A stretch of DNA of 64,000 nucleotides from Streptomyces sp. L2 (GTDB lineage: Bacteria; Actinomycetota; Actinomycetes; Streptomycetales; Streptomycetaceae), in contig NZ_QBDT01000001.1 of assembly GCF_004124325.1 (NCBI RefSeq), positions 3,968,001 to 4,032,000 on the forward strand. The letters are read 5' to 3'. Below are positions 15,888-25,064 of the stretch, in pieces (position 1 is the stretch's first letter; each line of letters starts with the position of its first letter). The notes under the pieces were generated by a model. That model was not told the DNA's origin and ran no database searches. It saw only the letters and a list, made by a program, of their open reading frames with translations. A program made the translations under genes and the position numbers.

Positions 15888-16601
15888 GTGGCTTCGTCTG
15901 ACTTTTCCGATGTGACGCGTCTTCAGCTCGGCCTGGACCTGGCCGAGGCGATCACCGTCGCGGCCCGGCAGCTGCATGAGACGACCACTCCGCACGCCAC
16001 GCTGGACACCGCCGTACGGCTTGCCGTGCATCTGCTGCCCGGTGCCGAACACGCGGGGATCTCCGAGATCGAGCGTGGTGAGAGCCGCCGTACGGTCGCC
16101 TGGACCGACGACATCGTGCGCGCCGCGCAGACGCCGGACCTGGAGCACTGGGAGCGGCTGTGGACCACGCCGGTGGTCCGCACCGGGGACGGCGACCCGG
16201 ACGGCCTGGAGGACGCGGAGGCGACCGGACCCTCGCAGGAGTCGCTGTCCGGGCCGGGGCTGCGCTCTGTGCTGTCGCTGCGGCTGCGCGCGGACCGGCG
16301 CCGGATCACGGTGCTGTCGGCGTACTCCCGCAAGCCGGACGCCTTCGGCGAGACCGCGACCCGTCTCGGCCGGCTGCTCACCACCCATGTCAGCCTGGCG
16401 CTGAACTCGGTGACCGTCCGCGAGCAGCTCACCGAGGCCATGCACACCCGTGACCTGATCGGCCAGGCCACGGGCATCCTGATGGAACGCCTCGACATCG
16501 ACGCGGCGGCGGCGTTCGAGAGCTTGGTGCGGGCGTCGCAGCGGGAGAATGTGAAGCTGCGGGATCTTGCTCGCAGGATCGTGGGGGCGACAGAAAACTA
16601 A
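15888..16601 (+). CDS. GAF-ANTAR domain regulator
   Basis: About 237 residues. The N-terminal two-thirds is a GAF-like sensor (TLDTAVRLAVHLLPGAEHAG, RSVLSLRLRADRRRITVLSA). The C-terminus is an ANTAR RNA-binding domain with the conserved helices (MHTRDLIGQATGILMERLDI, AAFESLVRASQRENVKLRDL, ARRIV). ANTAR proteins bind tandem stem-loops in nascent RNA and antiterminate transcription. GAGAGG at 15876-15881 supports GTG 15888; TTG 15867 or GTG 15885 are alternatives. No target hairpin pair was identified nearby. Confidence 0.85.
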   Translation: MASSDFSDVTRLQLGLDLAEAITVAARQLHETTTPHATLDTAVRLAVHLLPGAEHAGISEIERGESRRTVAWTDDIVRAAQTPDLEHWERLWTTPVVRTGDGDPDGLEDAEATGPSQESLSGPGLRSVLSLRLRADRRRITVLSAYSRKPDAFGETATRLGRLLTTHVSLALNSVTVREQLTEAMHTRDLIGQATGILMERLDIDAAAAFESLVRASQRENVKLRDLARRIVGATEN

Positions 16602-16610
16602 GGGTGCCTG

Positions 16611-16700
16611 CCGCGCCCCAAAGGGGCGCGGGGCTGTATCGATATGCGGCTCCGCCGCGTGGGCGCGACAAGCCACATCCGAGCCGCAGCCGCCAAACAG
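16611..16700. repeat. Streptomyces-type intergenic repeat, copy 1
   Basis: The block begins with the hairpin CGCCCCAAAGGGGCG, then GCGGGGCTGT, then GCGGCTCCGCCGC and GTGGGCGCGAC-AGCCACA. A second copy lies at 28077-28145 with the same order. This family is scattered in streptomycete intergenic DNA; it probably acts as a terminator or mRNA-stability element. Confidence 0.7.
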
Positions 16701-16717
16701 CCCGAGGGGGCAGAAGG

Positions 16718-17539
16718 TTATGCGGCCGGCAAAGACTCTCCCTGTACCGCCTGGATGTCCAGTTCGACTCTGAGGGTCGTGCCGATCGCGGCGATGCCCG
16801 CCTGGAGAACCTGGTTGTAGTTCATCGCGAAGTCCTCGCGACGGAGTTCGGCCGTCGCGCGGAACGCGGCCCGCGTGCCGCCCCAGGGGTCGGCGCCGGT
16901 GCCGAGGTAGGCGAGGTCCAGGTCGACGGGTCGTACGACGCCGTGCATGGCCAGGTCGCCGTGGACGGTCCAGCGGTCCGGGCCGGCCTGGGTGAGCCCC
17001 GTGGAGGTGTACGTGATCTCCGGGTGGCGTTCGACGTCGAGGAAGTCGGGGGACCGCAGGTGGGTGTCCCGCATGCCGTTGCCGGTGTCGACCGAGGCGG
17101 CCCGGATCACGGCCGTCACCCGGGACTTGGCGATGTCGTCCGGCGCGATCTCGACCGTCCCGCCGAACTCGGTGAATCGGCCGTGCACGCTGGAGATGCC
17201 CAGGTGCTGGGCGACGGCGGCGACCGAGGAGTGCGCCGGGTCGATGGTCCACGGCCCGGGCGGCGGCAGCTGGGAGCCGCCCTGCCGGGCCAGTGTCACC
17301 GTGCCGACCTCGGCCCGCCCGCTCGCGGTGACGATCGCGCTGGAGGCGGCGGGCGCGTAGCCGACGGCGGTCACGATCACCGTGTACGGCCCCGGCGCCA
17401 GCTCGGTGGTGTCCCGTACGGCACCCTCCGCGTCCGCCTCGGCGCGCAGCACCTGCGCTCCGGTGACGTCGGTCACCGTGACGACCGCGTGCGACACGGC
17501 CCATCCGTCCCGCGTACGGATCCTCGCGGTCAGTCCCAT
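16718..17539 (-). CDS. YceI-family protein with an N-terminal carboxypeptidase-regulatory-like domain
   Basis: A 273-residue protein. Residues 1-85 form a transthyretin/CarboxypepD_reg-like beta domain (GWAVSHAVVTVTDVTGAQVL, ELAPGPYTVIVTAVGYAP). Residues ~92-270 form a YceI lipocalin-like barrel (WTIDPAHSSVAAVAQHLGIS, VHGRFTEFGGTVEIAPDD, HLRSPDFLDVERHPEITYTS, LAMHGVVRPVDLDL). YceI proteins bind polyisoprenoids. No signal peptide is visible. The same type of accessory domain is repeated in the MFS protein just upstream, which suggests a shared history. Confidence 0.85.
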   Translation of the reverse strand: MGLTARIRTRDGWAVSHAVVTVTDVTGAQVLRAEADAEGAVRDTTELAPGPYTVIVTAVGYAPAASSAIVTASGRAEVGTVTLARQGGSQLPPPGPWTIDPAHSSVAAVAQHLGISSVHGRFTEFGGTVEIAPDDIAKSRVTAVIRAASVDTGNGMRDTHLRSPDFLDVERHPEITYTSTGLTQAGPDRWTVHGDLAMHGVVRPVDLDLAYLGTGADPWGGTRAAFRATAELRREDFAMNYNQVLQAGIAAIGTTLRVELDIQAVQGESLPAA

Positions 17540-17648
17540 CCCGTTTCTCCCTGAAAAGCTGTGTATATCGGTCGGTCGTCATGAAAACCGGCCCGCGGCG
17601 GGCGCGTGTCCGAGCTCAAGGCGCGCTCCGCCACGGGCCGGTGGTGGA

Positions 17649-20267
17649 CTACTCGCCGGGGTGGGCGAGTTCGATGCCGTGGTCGTCGACACCGGTGCCG
17701 GAGACGGTCAGCGCGGTGGCGACCGGCGGGTAGCCCGTCGCGATGACGGTGTACTCGCCGCCGTCCAGGTCGGCGAAGGCGTACGCCCCGTCGGCCCCGG
17801 TGGTGGCCGTGCCGACCACGTTGCCCGCCGCGTCGACCAGCGTCACGCGGGCGTCGGCCAGCGGACCGTGCGGCGCCCGTACGACACCGCGCAGCTGGGC
17901 GCCGGCATCCAGGTCGACCTCGATCCGCGTGACCCCGGCGGTGCTGACCTCGACGGGCAGCGCGCGCGGCCGGAACCCGTTCGCGTTGACCGCGAGGGTG
18001 ACGGTGCCCGGCACCAGGTCGGTGAGCGCGAACTCGCCCTGCTCCCCGGTGGCGGCGGTGGCCAGCAGGTCCCCGCGCACATCGGTGACGATCACCATCG
18101 CGTCCTTGACGGGCAGCGCGCTCCCGGCGGCCCGGACCACACCGGTCAGCCCGCTGGTGCCGCTGAGCAGCACGTCGTACGACAGCGGCTCCTCGCCCAC
18201 CACGACGGTGGAGGCCTGCGGCTGGTAGCCGTCGGCGGAGGCGATCAGGACGTACGACCCCGCGCCGGGCGCGTCCAGCCCGTAGGAGCCGTCGGCCTGG
18301 GCGACGGCGCGGCCGAGCTGGCGGCCGGAGAGGGAGATCAGCGTGACGGCGGCGCCGGCGACCGGGGCGCTCTCGGCGCCGCGGACGTGTCCGTGCACCG
18401 GGGTGCCGCCGGAGGAGCCCTGCGCGGGCCCGGCGACCGTGGCGACGGCGGTCACCGGCCGGGTGGCGGCGGCCGTGAGCTCGGCGCCCTCGGGAGTCGC
18501 GGGGCTCACGGCGACCGCGGCCGGGACCAGCTCGTCCGCCGGCTGCTCCACAGCCACCTGCTCCATTGCCACCTGCTCTATTGCCGTCGACTCCACTGCC
18601 GTCGACTCCAGTGCCTCGGCCTCCGGCGCGGCGGACCCGGCCGGAACCCCGGTCTCCGTGCCGGCCTTCTGCTGGGCGTCCTGGGCGAGTGCGCCGGTGG
18701 TGCGCAACGGGACCTCCTTGATGAACAGGCAGACGATCAGGGCGATCAGGGCGCAGGGGGCCGCGTACAGGAAGATGTCCGCGATGCCGTGGCCGTATGC
18801 GCCCTCCAGCCAGGTGCGTACCGGGGCGGGCAGCAGGTCCATGTCGGGCAGCTGTCCGGAGCCCATCGACTTGGCCGCGGCGGCCTGCGCCTGCGGGTCG
18901 AGGCTGGTGATCGTGTCCTTGGCGTAGTGCGTGATCCGGGTCGACATCACCGAGCCGAGCACGCCGACGCCGACGGCGCCGCCGAGGGAGCGGAAGAAGC
19001 TGACGACGGAGGACGCGGAGCCGAGGTCCGCGAGGGCGACCTGGTTCTGCGTGGAGAGCACCAGGTTCTGCATCATCATGCCGACGCCGATGCCCAGCGC
19101 GGCCATGTAGATGGAGAGCTGCCAGTACGGGGTGTCGTAGCGCATCGCGCCGAGCAGGCCGAGTCCGGCCGTGAGGAACACACCGCCGGCGACCAGCCAG
19201 CCCTTCCAGCGGCCGGTGCTGGTGATGAACCGCCCGGAGACCATGGACGCGACGAACAGGCCGCCGATCATCGGGATGGTCATGACGCCGGACATGGTGG
19301 GGGACTTGTCGCGGGCCAGCTGGAAGTACTGGGAGAAGAAGACCGTGCCCGAGTACATGCCGACGCCGACGAACAGCGAGGCCAGCGAGGCGAGGGTGAT
19401 GGTGCGGTTGCGGAACAGGCGCAGCGGGATGATCGGCTCCGACGCGCGCGTCTCGGTGAACACGAACAGCAGCGCCAGCACGATCGTGCCGCCCACCATC
19501 GTGTACGTCTGCCACGACAGCCAGTCGTACTTGTCGTCGGCGAAGGTCACCCAGAGGAGCAGCAGCGAGGCGGCGGCGGTGATGAAGAAGGCGCCGGTCC
19601 AGTCGACCTTGACCTTCCGCTTGGCCACGGGCAGGTGCAGCGTCTTCTGAAGCACGATCATGGCGATGATCGCGAACGGGATGCCGACGAACAGGCAGTA
19701 GCGCCAGCCCAGCCAGTCGGTGTCGGTGATGACACCGCCGAGCAGCGGGCCGCCGACGGTGGCCACGGCGAACGTGGCACCGGTGTAGCCGGAGTACCGG
19801 CCGCGCTCACGCGGGGAGATCATCGCCGCCATGATCACCTGGACCAGGGCGGACAGACCCCCGGCGCCCAGGCCCTGGATCACGCGCGCGCCGATGATCA
19901 TCGACGGGCTCTGCGCGAGACCGGCGACGACCGAGCCGATCACGTAGATCAGCAGCGATATCTGGACGAGCGCCTTCTTGCTGAGCAGGTCGGCCAGCTT
20001 GCCCCACAGGGGCACGGAGGCGGTCATCGACAGCAGGGCCGCGGTGACGACCCAGGTGTAGGCGGACTGGCCGCCGCCGAGGTCGTTGATGATCGTCGGC
20101 AGCGCGTTGGTGACGATCGTCGAGGAGAGGATCGCGGCGAACAGGCCGAGCAGCAGGCCCGAGAGGGCCTCCATGATCTGCCGGTGCGTCATCGGGGCCT
20201 GCCCCGCCGAGGAGCCTCCCCCGTGCTTGGCGTGAGCCCGCACACCGGCTGGTGTGGTCGTTGCCAT
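17649..20267 (-). CDS. DHA2-type MFS efflux pump with C-terminal carboxypeptidase-regulatory-like repeats
   Basis: An 872-residue protein. Residues ~25-545 form a 14-helix drug:H+ antiporter of the EmrB/QacA class, with the antiporter motif C region (GARVIQGLGAGGLSALVQVI) and motif A (GKLADLLSKK). A linker with a short imperfect repeat (ESTAVESTAIEQVAMEQVAV) follows. Residues ~630-870 hold three beta-sandwich CarboxypepD_reg-like units (VHGHVRGAESAPVAGAAVTL, LTGVVRAAGSALPVKDAMVI, LRGVVRAPHGPLADARVTLV). The tail is unusual for a pump. The gene follows the MarR gene by 12 bases with AAAGGAAG before ATG, so MarR probably represses the pair. Confidence 0.9.
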   Translation of the reverse strand: MATTTPAGVRAHAKHGGGSSAGQAPMTHRQIMEALSGLLLGLFAAILSSTIVTNALPTIINDLGGGQSAYTWVVTAALLSMTASVPLWGKLADLLSKKALVQISLLIYVIGSVVAGLAQSPSMIIGARVIQGLGAGGLSALVQVIMAAMISPRERGRYSGYTGATFAVATVGGPLLGGVITDTDWLGWRYCLFVGIPFAIIAMIVLQKTLHLPVAKRKVKVDWTGAFFITAAASLLLLWVTFADDKYDWLSWQTYTMVGGTIVLALLFVFTETRASEPIIPLRLFRNRTITLASLASLFVGVGMYSGTVFFSQYFQLARDKSPTMSGVMTIPMIGGLFVASMVSGRFITSTGRWKGWLVAGGVFLTAGLGLLGAMRYDTPYWQLSIYMAALGIGVGMMMQNLVLSTQNQVALADLGSASSVVSFFRSLGGAVGVGVLGSVMSTRITHYAKDTITSLDPQAQAAAAKSMGSGQLPDMDLLPAPVRTWLEGAYGHGIADIFLYAAPCALIALIVCLFIKEVPLRTTGALAQDAQQKAGTETGVPAGSAAPEAEALESTAVESTAIEQVAMEQVAVEQPADELVPAAVAVSPATPEGAELTAAATRPVTAVATVAGPAQGSSGGTPVHGHVRGAESAPVAGAAVTLISLSGRQLGRAVAQADGSYGLDAPGAGSYVLIASADGYQPQASTVVVGEEPLSYDVLLSGTSGLTGVVRAAGSALPVKDAMVIVTDVRGDLLATAATGEQGEFALTDLVPGTVTLAVNANGFRPRALPVEVSTAGVTRIEVDLDAGAQLRGVVRAPHGPLADARVTLVDAAGNVVGTATTGADGAYAFADLDGGEYTVIATGYPPVATALTVSGTGVDDHGIELAHPGE

Positions 20268-20279
20268 GGGCTTCCTTTA

Positions 20280-20774
20280 CTACGTGTTCGCGGGTGTACG
20301 GGTGGTCTCGGTGAGTACGGGTGCGGAGAGCCGCGTGGGGGCCGACCGGCAGTCGCCGAAGGATGCGCGCAGGCGCGTCATCAGCCGGATGAGCTGGCCG
20401 ACCTCGTCGTCGGTCCAGTCGCTCAGCCGGTCGGCGAGCAGGTGGGTGGTCCGCCGGGACAGCTCGTCGAGCTGGTCAAGGCCCGCCGGCGTCAGGCGCA
20501 GGATGCGTGAGCGCCTGTCCGCCGGGTCCGGGGACCGCTCGATCCAGCCGCGCGCGGCGACGTGCGCGACGTGCCGGCTGGTCACCGACATGTCCACGGC
20601 GAGCAGCTCGGCGAGCCTGCTCATGCGCATGGCGCCGTGGCGGCCCAGCAGGGTCAGTACGGCGGCCGAGCCGGCCGGGCAGTCGGGCGGCAGTATCCGC
20701 CCCATGTCCCGCTTCACGGCACCGACGGCACTGAGCTGACGCGCAAGCTCTTCGTACTGCGCCCGCTCGGCCAT
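20280..20774 (-). CDS. MarR-family transcriptional regulator
   Basis: A 164-residue winged-helix repressor. The domain runs AAVLTLLGRHGAMRMSRLAE, LLAVDMSVTSRHVAHVAARG and the wing SPDPADRRSRILRLTPAGLD. ATG 20774 is preceded by GGGAGGTGTG. It lies 12 bases ahead of the MFS pump gene, and two matching dyads sit in its promoter. It should therefore autoregulate and control efflux in response to the pump's substrate. Confidence 0.9.
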   Translation of the reverse strand: MAERAQYEELARQLSAVGAVKRDMGRILPPDCPAGSAAVLTLLGRHGAMRMSRLAELLAVDMSVTSRHVAHVAARGWIERSPDPADRRSRILRLTPAGLDQLDELSRRTTHLLADRLSDWTDDEVGQLIRLMTRLRASFGDCRSAPTRLSAPVLTETTRTPANT

Positions 20775-20790
20775 CACACCTCCCGTATTC

Positions 20791-20834
20791 GTTGCTTGGG
20801 GCAACCATAATGGTGATTGGTTGCTACAGGCAAA
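20791..20834 (-). promoter_or_regulatory. Putative MarR operator with two GTTGC-N5-GCAA dyads
   Basis: GTTGC-N5-GCAAC lies at 20791-20805 and GTTGC-N5-GCAAA at 20820-20834, spaced 29 bp start to start. Between them is ACCAT-A-ATGGT (20804-20814). They occupy the DNA just upstream of the marR start, where a self-binding MarR protein would act. Confidence 0.6.
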
Positions 20835-21022
20835 CAAATCGGCTGGGGCGGGTGTAAAAAGTTGGCAAAGGCAAGCGTTGCGCTTGTAAAGGCACAGGTG
20901 GAGGGCGGGCCGCGAGGTCTCCTCAGGTGCCCGCTGGGTCCCCGCTAGGTCACTTCTAGGTCCCTCTGTCCCCCCGGCCCCGCACTTGGGCCGCTCCCCC
21001 GGATTCGCTAGTGTCTCGGCCC

Positions 21023-21220
21023 ATGGCTAACACCCAGGGCCCCGAGGGCAATTACGACCCCGCAGGCAGCACCCAGATGTTCCGTGCCTTCGTCGACGAG
21101 TCCCCCCAGGGCCGGCAGCAGCAGGCGGCGGCCACGTCGGCGCGCAACGTCGGCCTGATCGTCGGCATCGTCGTCGGAGTGGTGATCGTGGCGGCGGTCG
21201 CCTGGCTGGCGCTCAAGTAA
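21023..21220 (+). CDS. Small single-span membrane protein
   Basis: A 65-residue protein. A hydrophilic N-terminal half (TQGPEGNYDPAGSTQMFRAF) is followed by one C-terminal transmembrane helix (VGLIVGIVVGVVIVAAVAWL). The ATG at 21023 is preferred. The pattern is common among conserved streptomycete small proteins of unknown role. Confidence 0.65.
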   Translation: MANTQGPEGNYDPAGSTQMFRAFVDESPQGRQQQAAATSARNVGLIVGIVVGVVIVAAVAWLALK

Positions 21221-21262
21221 CCCGACGGGAGGCCGGTACCGCCGGCCCGCACCCGACAGGGC

Positions 21263-22063
21263 CTAGGACCACCTGACCGAGACGTCCCGTGTCTCGATGT
21301 GCATGCCCAGCGGTACGCGCCAGGCGTCCACGCACACCGTCCAGGTGGCGCTCCGGTGCGCGCCGGGGCCGATCGGCGCCGGCAGGTCCACGGTCGACTC
21401 GACCGTCGACCAGTCGATGCCGAGGGCGCCGATGACATGCGTTCCGAAGGTCACCGTGCCCGAACGTACGGCCGTGCCGCCCGAGTTGCGGAAGGGCACG
21501 GTCACCTTCTCGCACCAGCGCTTGTCCGTCGGCTGCCGTGTCTGGGTGCCCCAGGTGAGGGCGGCGGGCGCGGGGGGCCTGGTGGGGGTGGGGGTCGGTG
21601 TGGGGGAGGGCGGCTTCGGGGAGGCGGGGCTGGTGGGGGAGCCGGTGCCGGTGCTTGTGCCGGTGCCGGTGCCGTGGGTGCTCGAAGGGCTGCCGCCCTT
21701 GCCGCTGTCGTCGCTGTCGTCGGTGGTCGGATCCGGGGTGCCGGGTGGACGACCAGTGCCGGACGTGCCGGGCGCCGTGCCCGGGGCCTCCTCCGCGCCC
21801 GGGACTGAAGTGCCGGACGGCCGGGACGACTTGGCGTCGCCGTCCAGCGGAACCATCCGTACCGCTCCCGTGGGCCTCCCCGCCGTACCGCTGGGCTGGC
21901 GCGGAACCCCGCCCACCGCGACGTATCCCTCACGGCCCCCGCCACCGCCGGCGGACGCGCCGAGGACCGCGCCCGCACACACGACGGCCGCCGACGCTGC
22001 CAGGACGGCGCCTCGGCGGCCATGCGGCCATGTCGTCGAACGGAACGCGCGGGCGGGACGCAT
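21263..22063 (-). CDS. Exported or membrane-anchored protein with a Pro/Thr-rich linker
   Basis: A 266-residue protein. The N-terminal basic region with GRRGAVLAASAAVVCAGAVL resembles a signal or anchor sequence. A ~100-residue low-complexity Gly/Ser/Thr/Pro linker (including PSPTPTPTPTRPPAP) leads to a C-terminal domain (about 165-266) with WCEKVTVPFRNSGGTAVRSG and ATWTVCVDAWRVPLGMHIET. That domain has two cysteines that could form a disulfide, and it resembles a carbohydrate-binding-like beta sandwich. No enzyme motif is seen. Confidence 0.6.
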   Translation of the reverse strand: MRPARAFRSTTWPHGRRGAVLAASAAVVCAGAVLGASAGGGGGREGYVAVGGVPRQPSGTAGRPTGAVRMVPLDGDAKSSRPSGTSVPGAEEAPGTAPGTSGTGRPPGTPDPTTDDSDDSGKGGSPSSTHGTGTGTSTGTGSPTSPASPKPPSPTPTPTPTRPPAPAALTWGTQTRQPTDKRWCEKVTVPFRNSGGTAVRSGTVTFGTHVIGALGIDWSTVESTVDLPAPIGPGAHRSATWTVCVDAWRVPLGMHIETRDVSVRWS

Positions 22064-22165
22064 CCGGCCATGGTTGCTGATGCTCTGTCAGATGGGAACC
22101 CATCGGGCGGAACCCCTCCCGCAGAAGACCCTGGGGCCCCTCCTCGGGAGGGGACCCGGGGACCC

Positions 22166-23104
22166 TCAGTCGGAGATGAGTCCTTCCCGGAGCTGGGCCA
22201 GGGTGCGGGTCAGCAGGCGGGAGACGTGCATCTGGGAGATGCCGACCTCCTCGCCGATCTGCGACTGGGTCATGTTGGCGAAGAAGCGCAGCATGATGAT
22301 CCGCCGCTCACGGGGCGGGAGTTTGGCCAGCAGCGGCTTGAGGGACTCGCGGTACTCCACGCCCTCCAGCGCGCTGTCCTCGTAGCCGAGGCGGTCGGCG
22401 AGGGAGCCCTCTCCGCCGTCGTCCTCGGGGGCGGGGGAGTCCAGCGAGGAGGCGGTGTACGCGTTGCCGACCGCGAGGCCGTCGACCACGTCCTCCTCGG
22501 AGACGCCGAGGGCGCTCGCCAGCTCCGGGACGGTCGGGGAGCGGTCCAGCCTCTGGGACAGCTCGTCGCTGGCCTTCGTCAGGGCCAGGCGCAGCTCCTG
22601 GAGGCGCCGGGGCACCCGCACCGACCAGGAGGTGTCGCGGAAGAAGCGCTTGATCTCGCCGACGACGGTCGGCATCGCGAACGTCGGGAACTCCACGCCC
22701 CGTTCGCAGTCGAAGCGGTCGATCGCCTTGATCAGGCCGATGGTGCCGACCTGGACGATGTCCTCCATCGGCTCGTTGCGGGAGCGGAAGCGGGCCGCCG
22801 CGTACCGCACGAGGGGGAGGTTCAGCTCGATCAGGGTGTCCCGGACGTACGCACGCTCGGGGCTGTCGTCGGCCAGTGCGGCGAGTCGCAGGAACAGGGA
22901 GCGGGACAGAGTGCGGGTGTCGATGTCTCCCGAGGCCGGCGGCGCCGGCTCGGGGGCGGCGGCCGGGGCGGCCGGGGTCGGCACGGCTTCGAGGGCCGGT
23001 CCGCTCTGGAAGCTGTCGAGCACGTCGAGAGCGTCGAGCTCCTTGGGTGCTGCCTCGCTCTTCGTGGGCGTGAGCACCTTCGAGCTGCCCTGTTCTGCGG
23101 ACAT
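22166..23104 (-). CDS. sigN: SigB/SigF/SigG-family RNA polymerase sigma factor (sigN-like by position)
   Basis: A 312-residue sigma-70 family protein. After an ~80-residue acidic/proline-rich head, region 2 reads [35 protein letters not shown] and [19 protein letters not shown]. Region 3 is [20 protein letters not shown] and region 4 is [20 protein letters not shown] then [20 protein letters not shown] 23104 has AAAGGGGG upstream. Regions 2 and 4 are very close to the next gene, so the two arose by duplication. In S. coelicolor the equivalent neighbours are sigN and sigF; the name here rests on gene order, not on a search. Confidence 0.85.
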   Translation of the reverse strand: MSAEQGSSKVLTPTKSEAAPKELDALDVLDSFQSGPALEAVPTPAAPAAAPEPAPPASGDIDTRTLSRSLFLRLAALADDSPERAYVRDTLIELNLPLVRYAAARFRSRNEPMEDIVQVGTIGLIKAIDRFDCERGVEFPTFAMPTVVGEIKRFFRDTSWSVRVPRRLQELRLALTKASDELSQRLDRSPTVPELASALGVSEEDVVDGLAVGNAYTASSLDSPAPEDDGGEGSLADRLGYEDSALEGVEYRESLKPLLAKLPPRERRIIMLRFFANMTQSQIGEEVGISQMHVSRLLTRTLAQLREGLISD

Positions 23105-23408
23105 GCCACCCCCTTTGGGTCGCGGGACGGTCGTGGCGGCGTCGCTACCGAGCAACGCAGCCTTCACCTGAATACCGGAGCCGGAGCCTCGGCAAACGCG
23201 CTTCCGGCAGAATGTCACATGTCGGCAACACGCTGTAGTGACATGTCGACATGCGAGATGCGAATAGCCCCTGGAGAGAAGGGGTCTGACGGCCTGTCCG
23301 CCCGTAACTGTCGGCAACGGCCCTGGTGAGCGATTCGCTCTCACCGGTGAGTGATCGCTCTTGTGACCGGTTACCCGTTCGGCGGTGTCAGCGGGGGCTG
23401 TTCCGGGT

Positions 23409-24572
23409 TCAGGCGTCGATGCGGTTGGCCGACCGCAGCCGCTGGAAGCTGCGCGCGAGCAGCCGGGAGACGTGCATCTGGGAGACGCCCAGTTCGGCGC
23501 TGATCTGGGACTGCGTCAGATTGCTGTAGTAGCGCAGCAGCAGGATGCGCTGTTCGCGTTCGGGGAGCTGGACCAGGAGGTGGCGGACCAGGTCGCGGTG
23601 CTCCACGCCGTCCAGGGCGGGGTCCTCGTAGCCGATGCGGTCCAGCAGGCCGGGCAGTCCGTCGCCCTCCTGCGCGGCCTCCAGGGAGGTGGCGTGGTAC
23701 GACCGTCCCGCCTCGATGCAGGACAGCACCTCCTCCTCGCTGATGCGCAGCCGCTCGGCGATCTCGGCGGTGGACGGCGAGCGTCCGAAGGCCGTGGTCA
23801 GGTCCTCGGTCGCGCTGTTGACCTGCACCCACAGCTCGTGCAGCCGGCGCGGTACGTGGACCGTGCGGACGTTGTCCCGGAAGTACCGCTTGATCTCGCC
23901 GACGACGGTCGGCATCGCGAAGGTCGGGAACTGCACGCCCCGATCCGGGTCGAACCGGTCGATGGCGTTGATCAGCCCGATGGTGCCGACCTGGACGACG
24001 TCCTCCATCGGCTCGTTGCGGGAGCGGAAGCGGGCCGCCGCGTAGCGCACGAGCGGGAGGTTGGCCTCGATGAGCGCCGCCCGCACCCGGGTGTGCTCCG
24101 GCGTGCCCGCCACGAGGTCCTTGAGCTGCCCGAAGAGCACCTGGGTGAGGGCGCGGGTGTCGGCGCCGCGCCGCTTCTCGGGGGCGGGAGCGGGACCGGG
24201 AGCGGAGGCGGAGGCTGCACCGGGAGCGGACACAGGGGCGGCACCGGGAGCAGGGGCGGTCGCGGGGCCGGGTGAGGCGGCGGGATCGGGGGCGGTCGCG
24301 GGGCCGGGAGCGGACACAGGGGCGGCACCGGGAGCAGGGGCGGTCGCGGGGCCGGGTGAGGCGGCGGGATCGGGGGCGGTCGCGGGGCCGGGTGAGGCGG
24401 CGGGATCGGGGGCGGTCGCGGGGCCGGGTGAGGCGGCGGGATCGGGGGCGGTCGCGGGGCCGGGTGAGGCAGCGGGATCGGGGGAAGCGGTGGGACCGGG
24501 GGGCGTCGGGGCGAGGGCGGGAGGAGCGGGCGCGGGTGCCTCGTCCTGGGGCGGCGCAGTACTGGCCGACAC
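23409..24572 (-). CDS. sigF: SigF-like sporulation/stress sigma factor with an expanded Pro-Ala N-terminus
   Basis: A 387-residue protein. The C-terminal ~270 residues are a complete SigB/F-type sigma factor (region 2 [20 protein letters not shown] and [20 protein letters not shown], region 4 [20 protein letters not shown] and [17 protein letters not shown]). The N-terminal ~120 residues are almost wholly Pro/Ala/Ser/Gly/Asp, coded by tandem repeats ([12 protein letters not shown] units). GTG 24572 with GAAGAGG 11 bases upstream is preferred over TTG 24599. In S. coelicolor the homologue is sigF, active late in spore development; the name is from synteny. Confidence 0.85.
   Translation of the reverse strand: MSASTAPPQDEAPAPAPPALAPTPPGPTASPDPAASPGPATAPDPAASPGPATAPDPAASPGPATAPDPAASPGPATAPAPGAAPVSAPGPATAPDPAASPGPATAPAPGAAPVSAPGAASASAPGPAPAPEKRRGADTRALTQVLFGQLKDLVAGTPEHTRVRAALIEANLPLVRYAAARFRSRNEPMEDVVQVGTIGLINAIDRFDPDRGVQFPTFAMPTVVGEIKRYFRDNVRTVHVPRRLHELWVQVNSATEDLTTAFGRSPSTAEIAERLRISEEEVLSCIEAGRSYHATSLEAAQEGDGLPGLLDRIGYEDPALDGVEHRDLVRHLLVQLPEREQRILLLRYYSNLTQSQISAELGVSQMHVSRLLARSFQRLRSANRIDA
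24225..24483 (-). repeat. 36-bp and ~84-bp tandem repeats in the SigF-like gene
   Basis: A 36-bp unit beginning GCGGTCGCGGGGCCGGGTGA on the + strand occurs at 24256, 24340, 24376, 24412 and 24448, nearly identical each time. A longer ~84-bp block including GCGGACACAGGGGCGGCACC is itself duplicated. Every unit keeps the frame and encodes 12 residues. Confidence 0.85.
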
Positions 24573-24710
24573 GGTCAACGCCACCTCTTCTTCGGTCAAT
24601 CATCCGTCAAAAGCGGTCATAGCATCACAAGACATGTGCACTGTGTGCAAGCACCCCATAACATCGTGTTGAGGTCAACCGCCGCGAAGTTGGGGCCCGG
24701 AACGCACGAA

Positions 24711-24737
24711 AGCCCCCCGCCGTAACGGCGGAGGGCT
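24711..24737 (-). terminator. Terminator downstream of the Dabb gene
   Basis: AGCCCCCCGCCG and CGGCGGAGGGCT pair with one mismatch around a TAA loop. It lies 23 bases past the stop of the minus-strand Dabb gene and isolates it from sigF. Confidence 0.7.
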
Positions 24738-24760
24738 CCCGGCGAAAAGAGCGGGCCGGC

Positions 24761-25054
24761 TCAGAACTCGTAGTCGGCGATCACCCACGTGGCGAACTCC
24801 CGCCACAGCGCGACGCCCGCCTGGTGCGCCGGGTGGTCCAGGTAGCGCTTGAGGGCGTCCGCGTCCTCGACGGCCGAGTTGATCGCGAAGTCGTACGCGA
24901 TCGGCCGGTCGCTGACGTTCCAGCCGCACTCCCAGAAGCGCAGCTCCTCGATCCGGCCGCCGAGCGCGCGGAACGCCTCGGCGCCCGCGACGACGCGCGG
25001 GTCGTCGCGCTCGACGCCCTCGTTGAGCCGGAACAGGACCAGGTGGCGGATCAT
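24761..25054 (-). CDS. Dabb (stress-responsive alpha/beta barrel) family protein
   Basis: A 97-residue dimeric alpha-beta barrel protein. Typical segments are MIRHLVLFRLNEGVERDDPR, the central ELRFWECGWNVSDRPIAYDF and the final HPAHQAGVALWREFATWVIA. Members include stress-induced proteins and cyclases; the small single-domain actinobacterial forms have no assigned reaction. It ends at its own terminator. Confidence 0.88.
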   Translation of the reverse strand: MIRHLVLFRLNEGVERDDPRVVAGAEAFRALGGRIEELRFWECGWNVSDRPIAYDFAINSAVEDADALKRYLDHPAHQAGVALWREFATWVIADYEF

Positions 25055-25064
25055 GGGCGGTTCC

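Noticed and set aside
24225..24483. CRISPR-like array in the sigma gene
   Set aside because: Units are contiguous, in frame and purely low-complexity coding.
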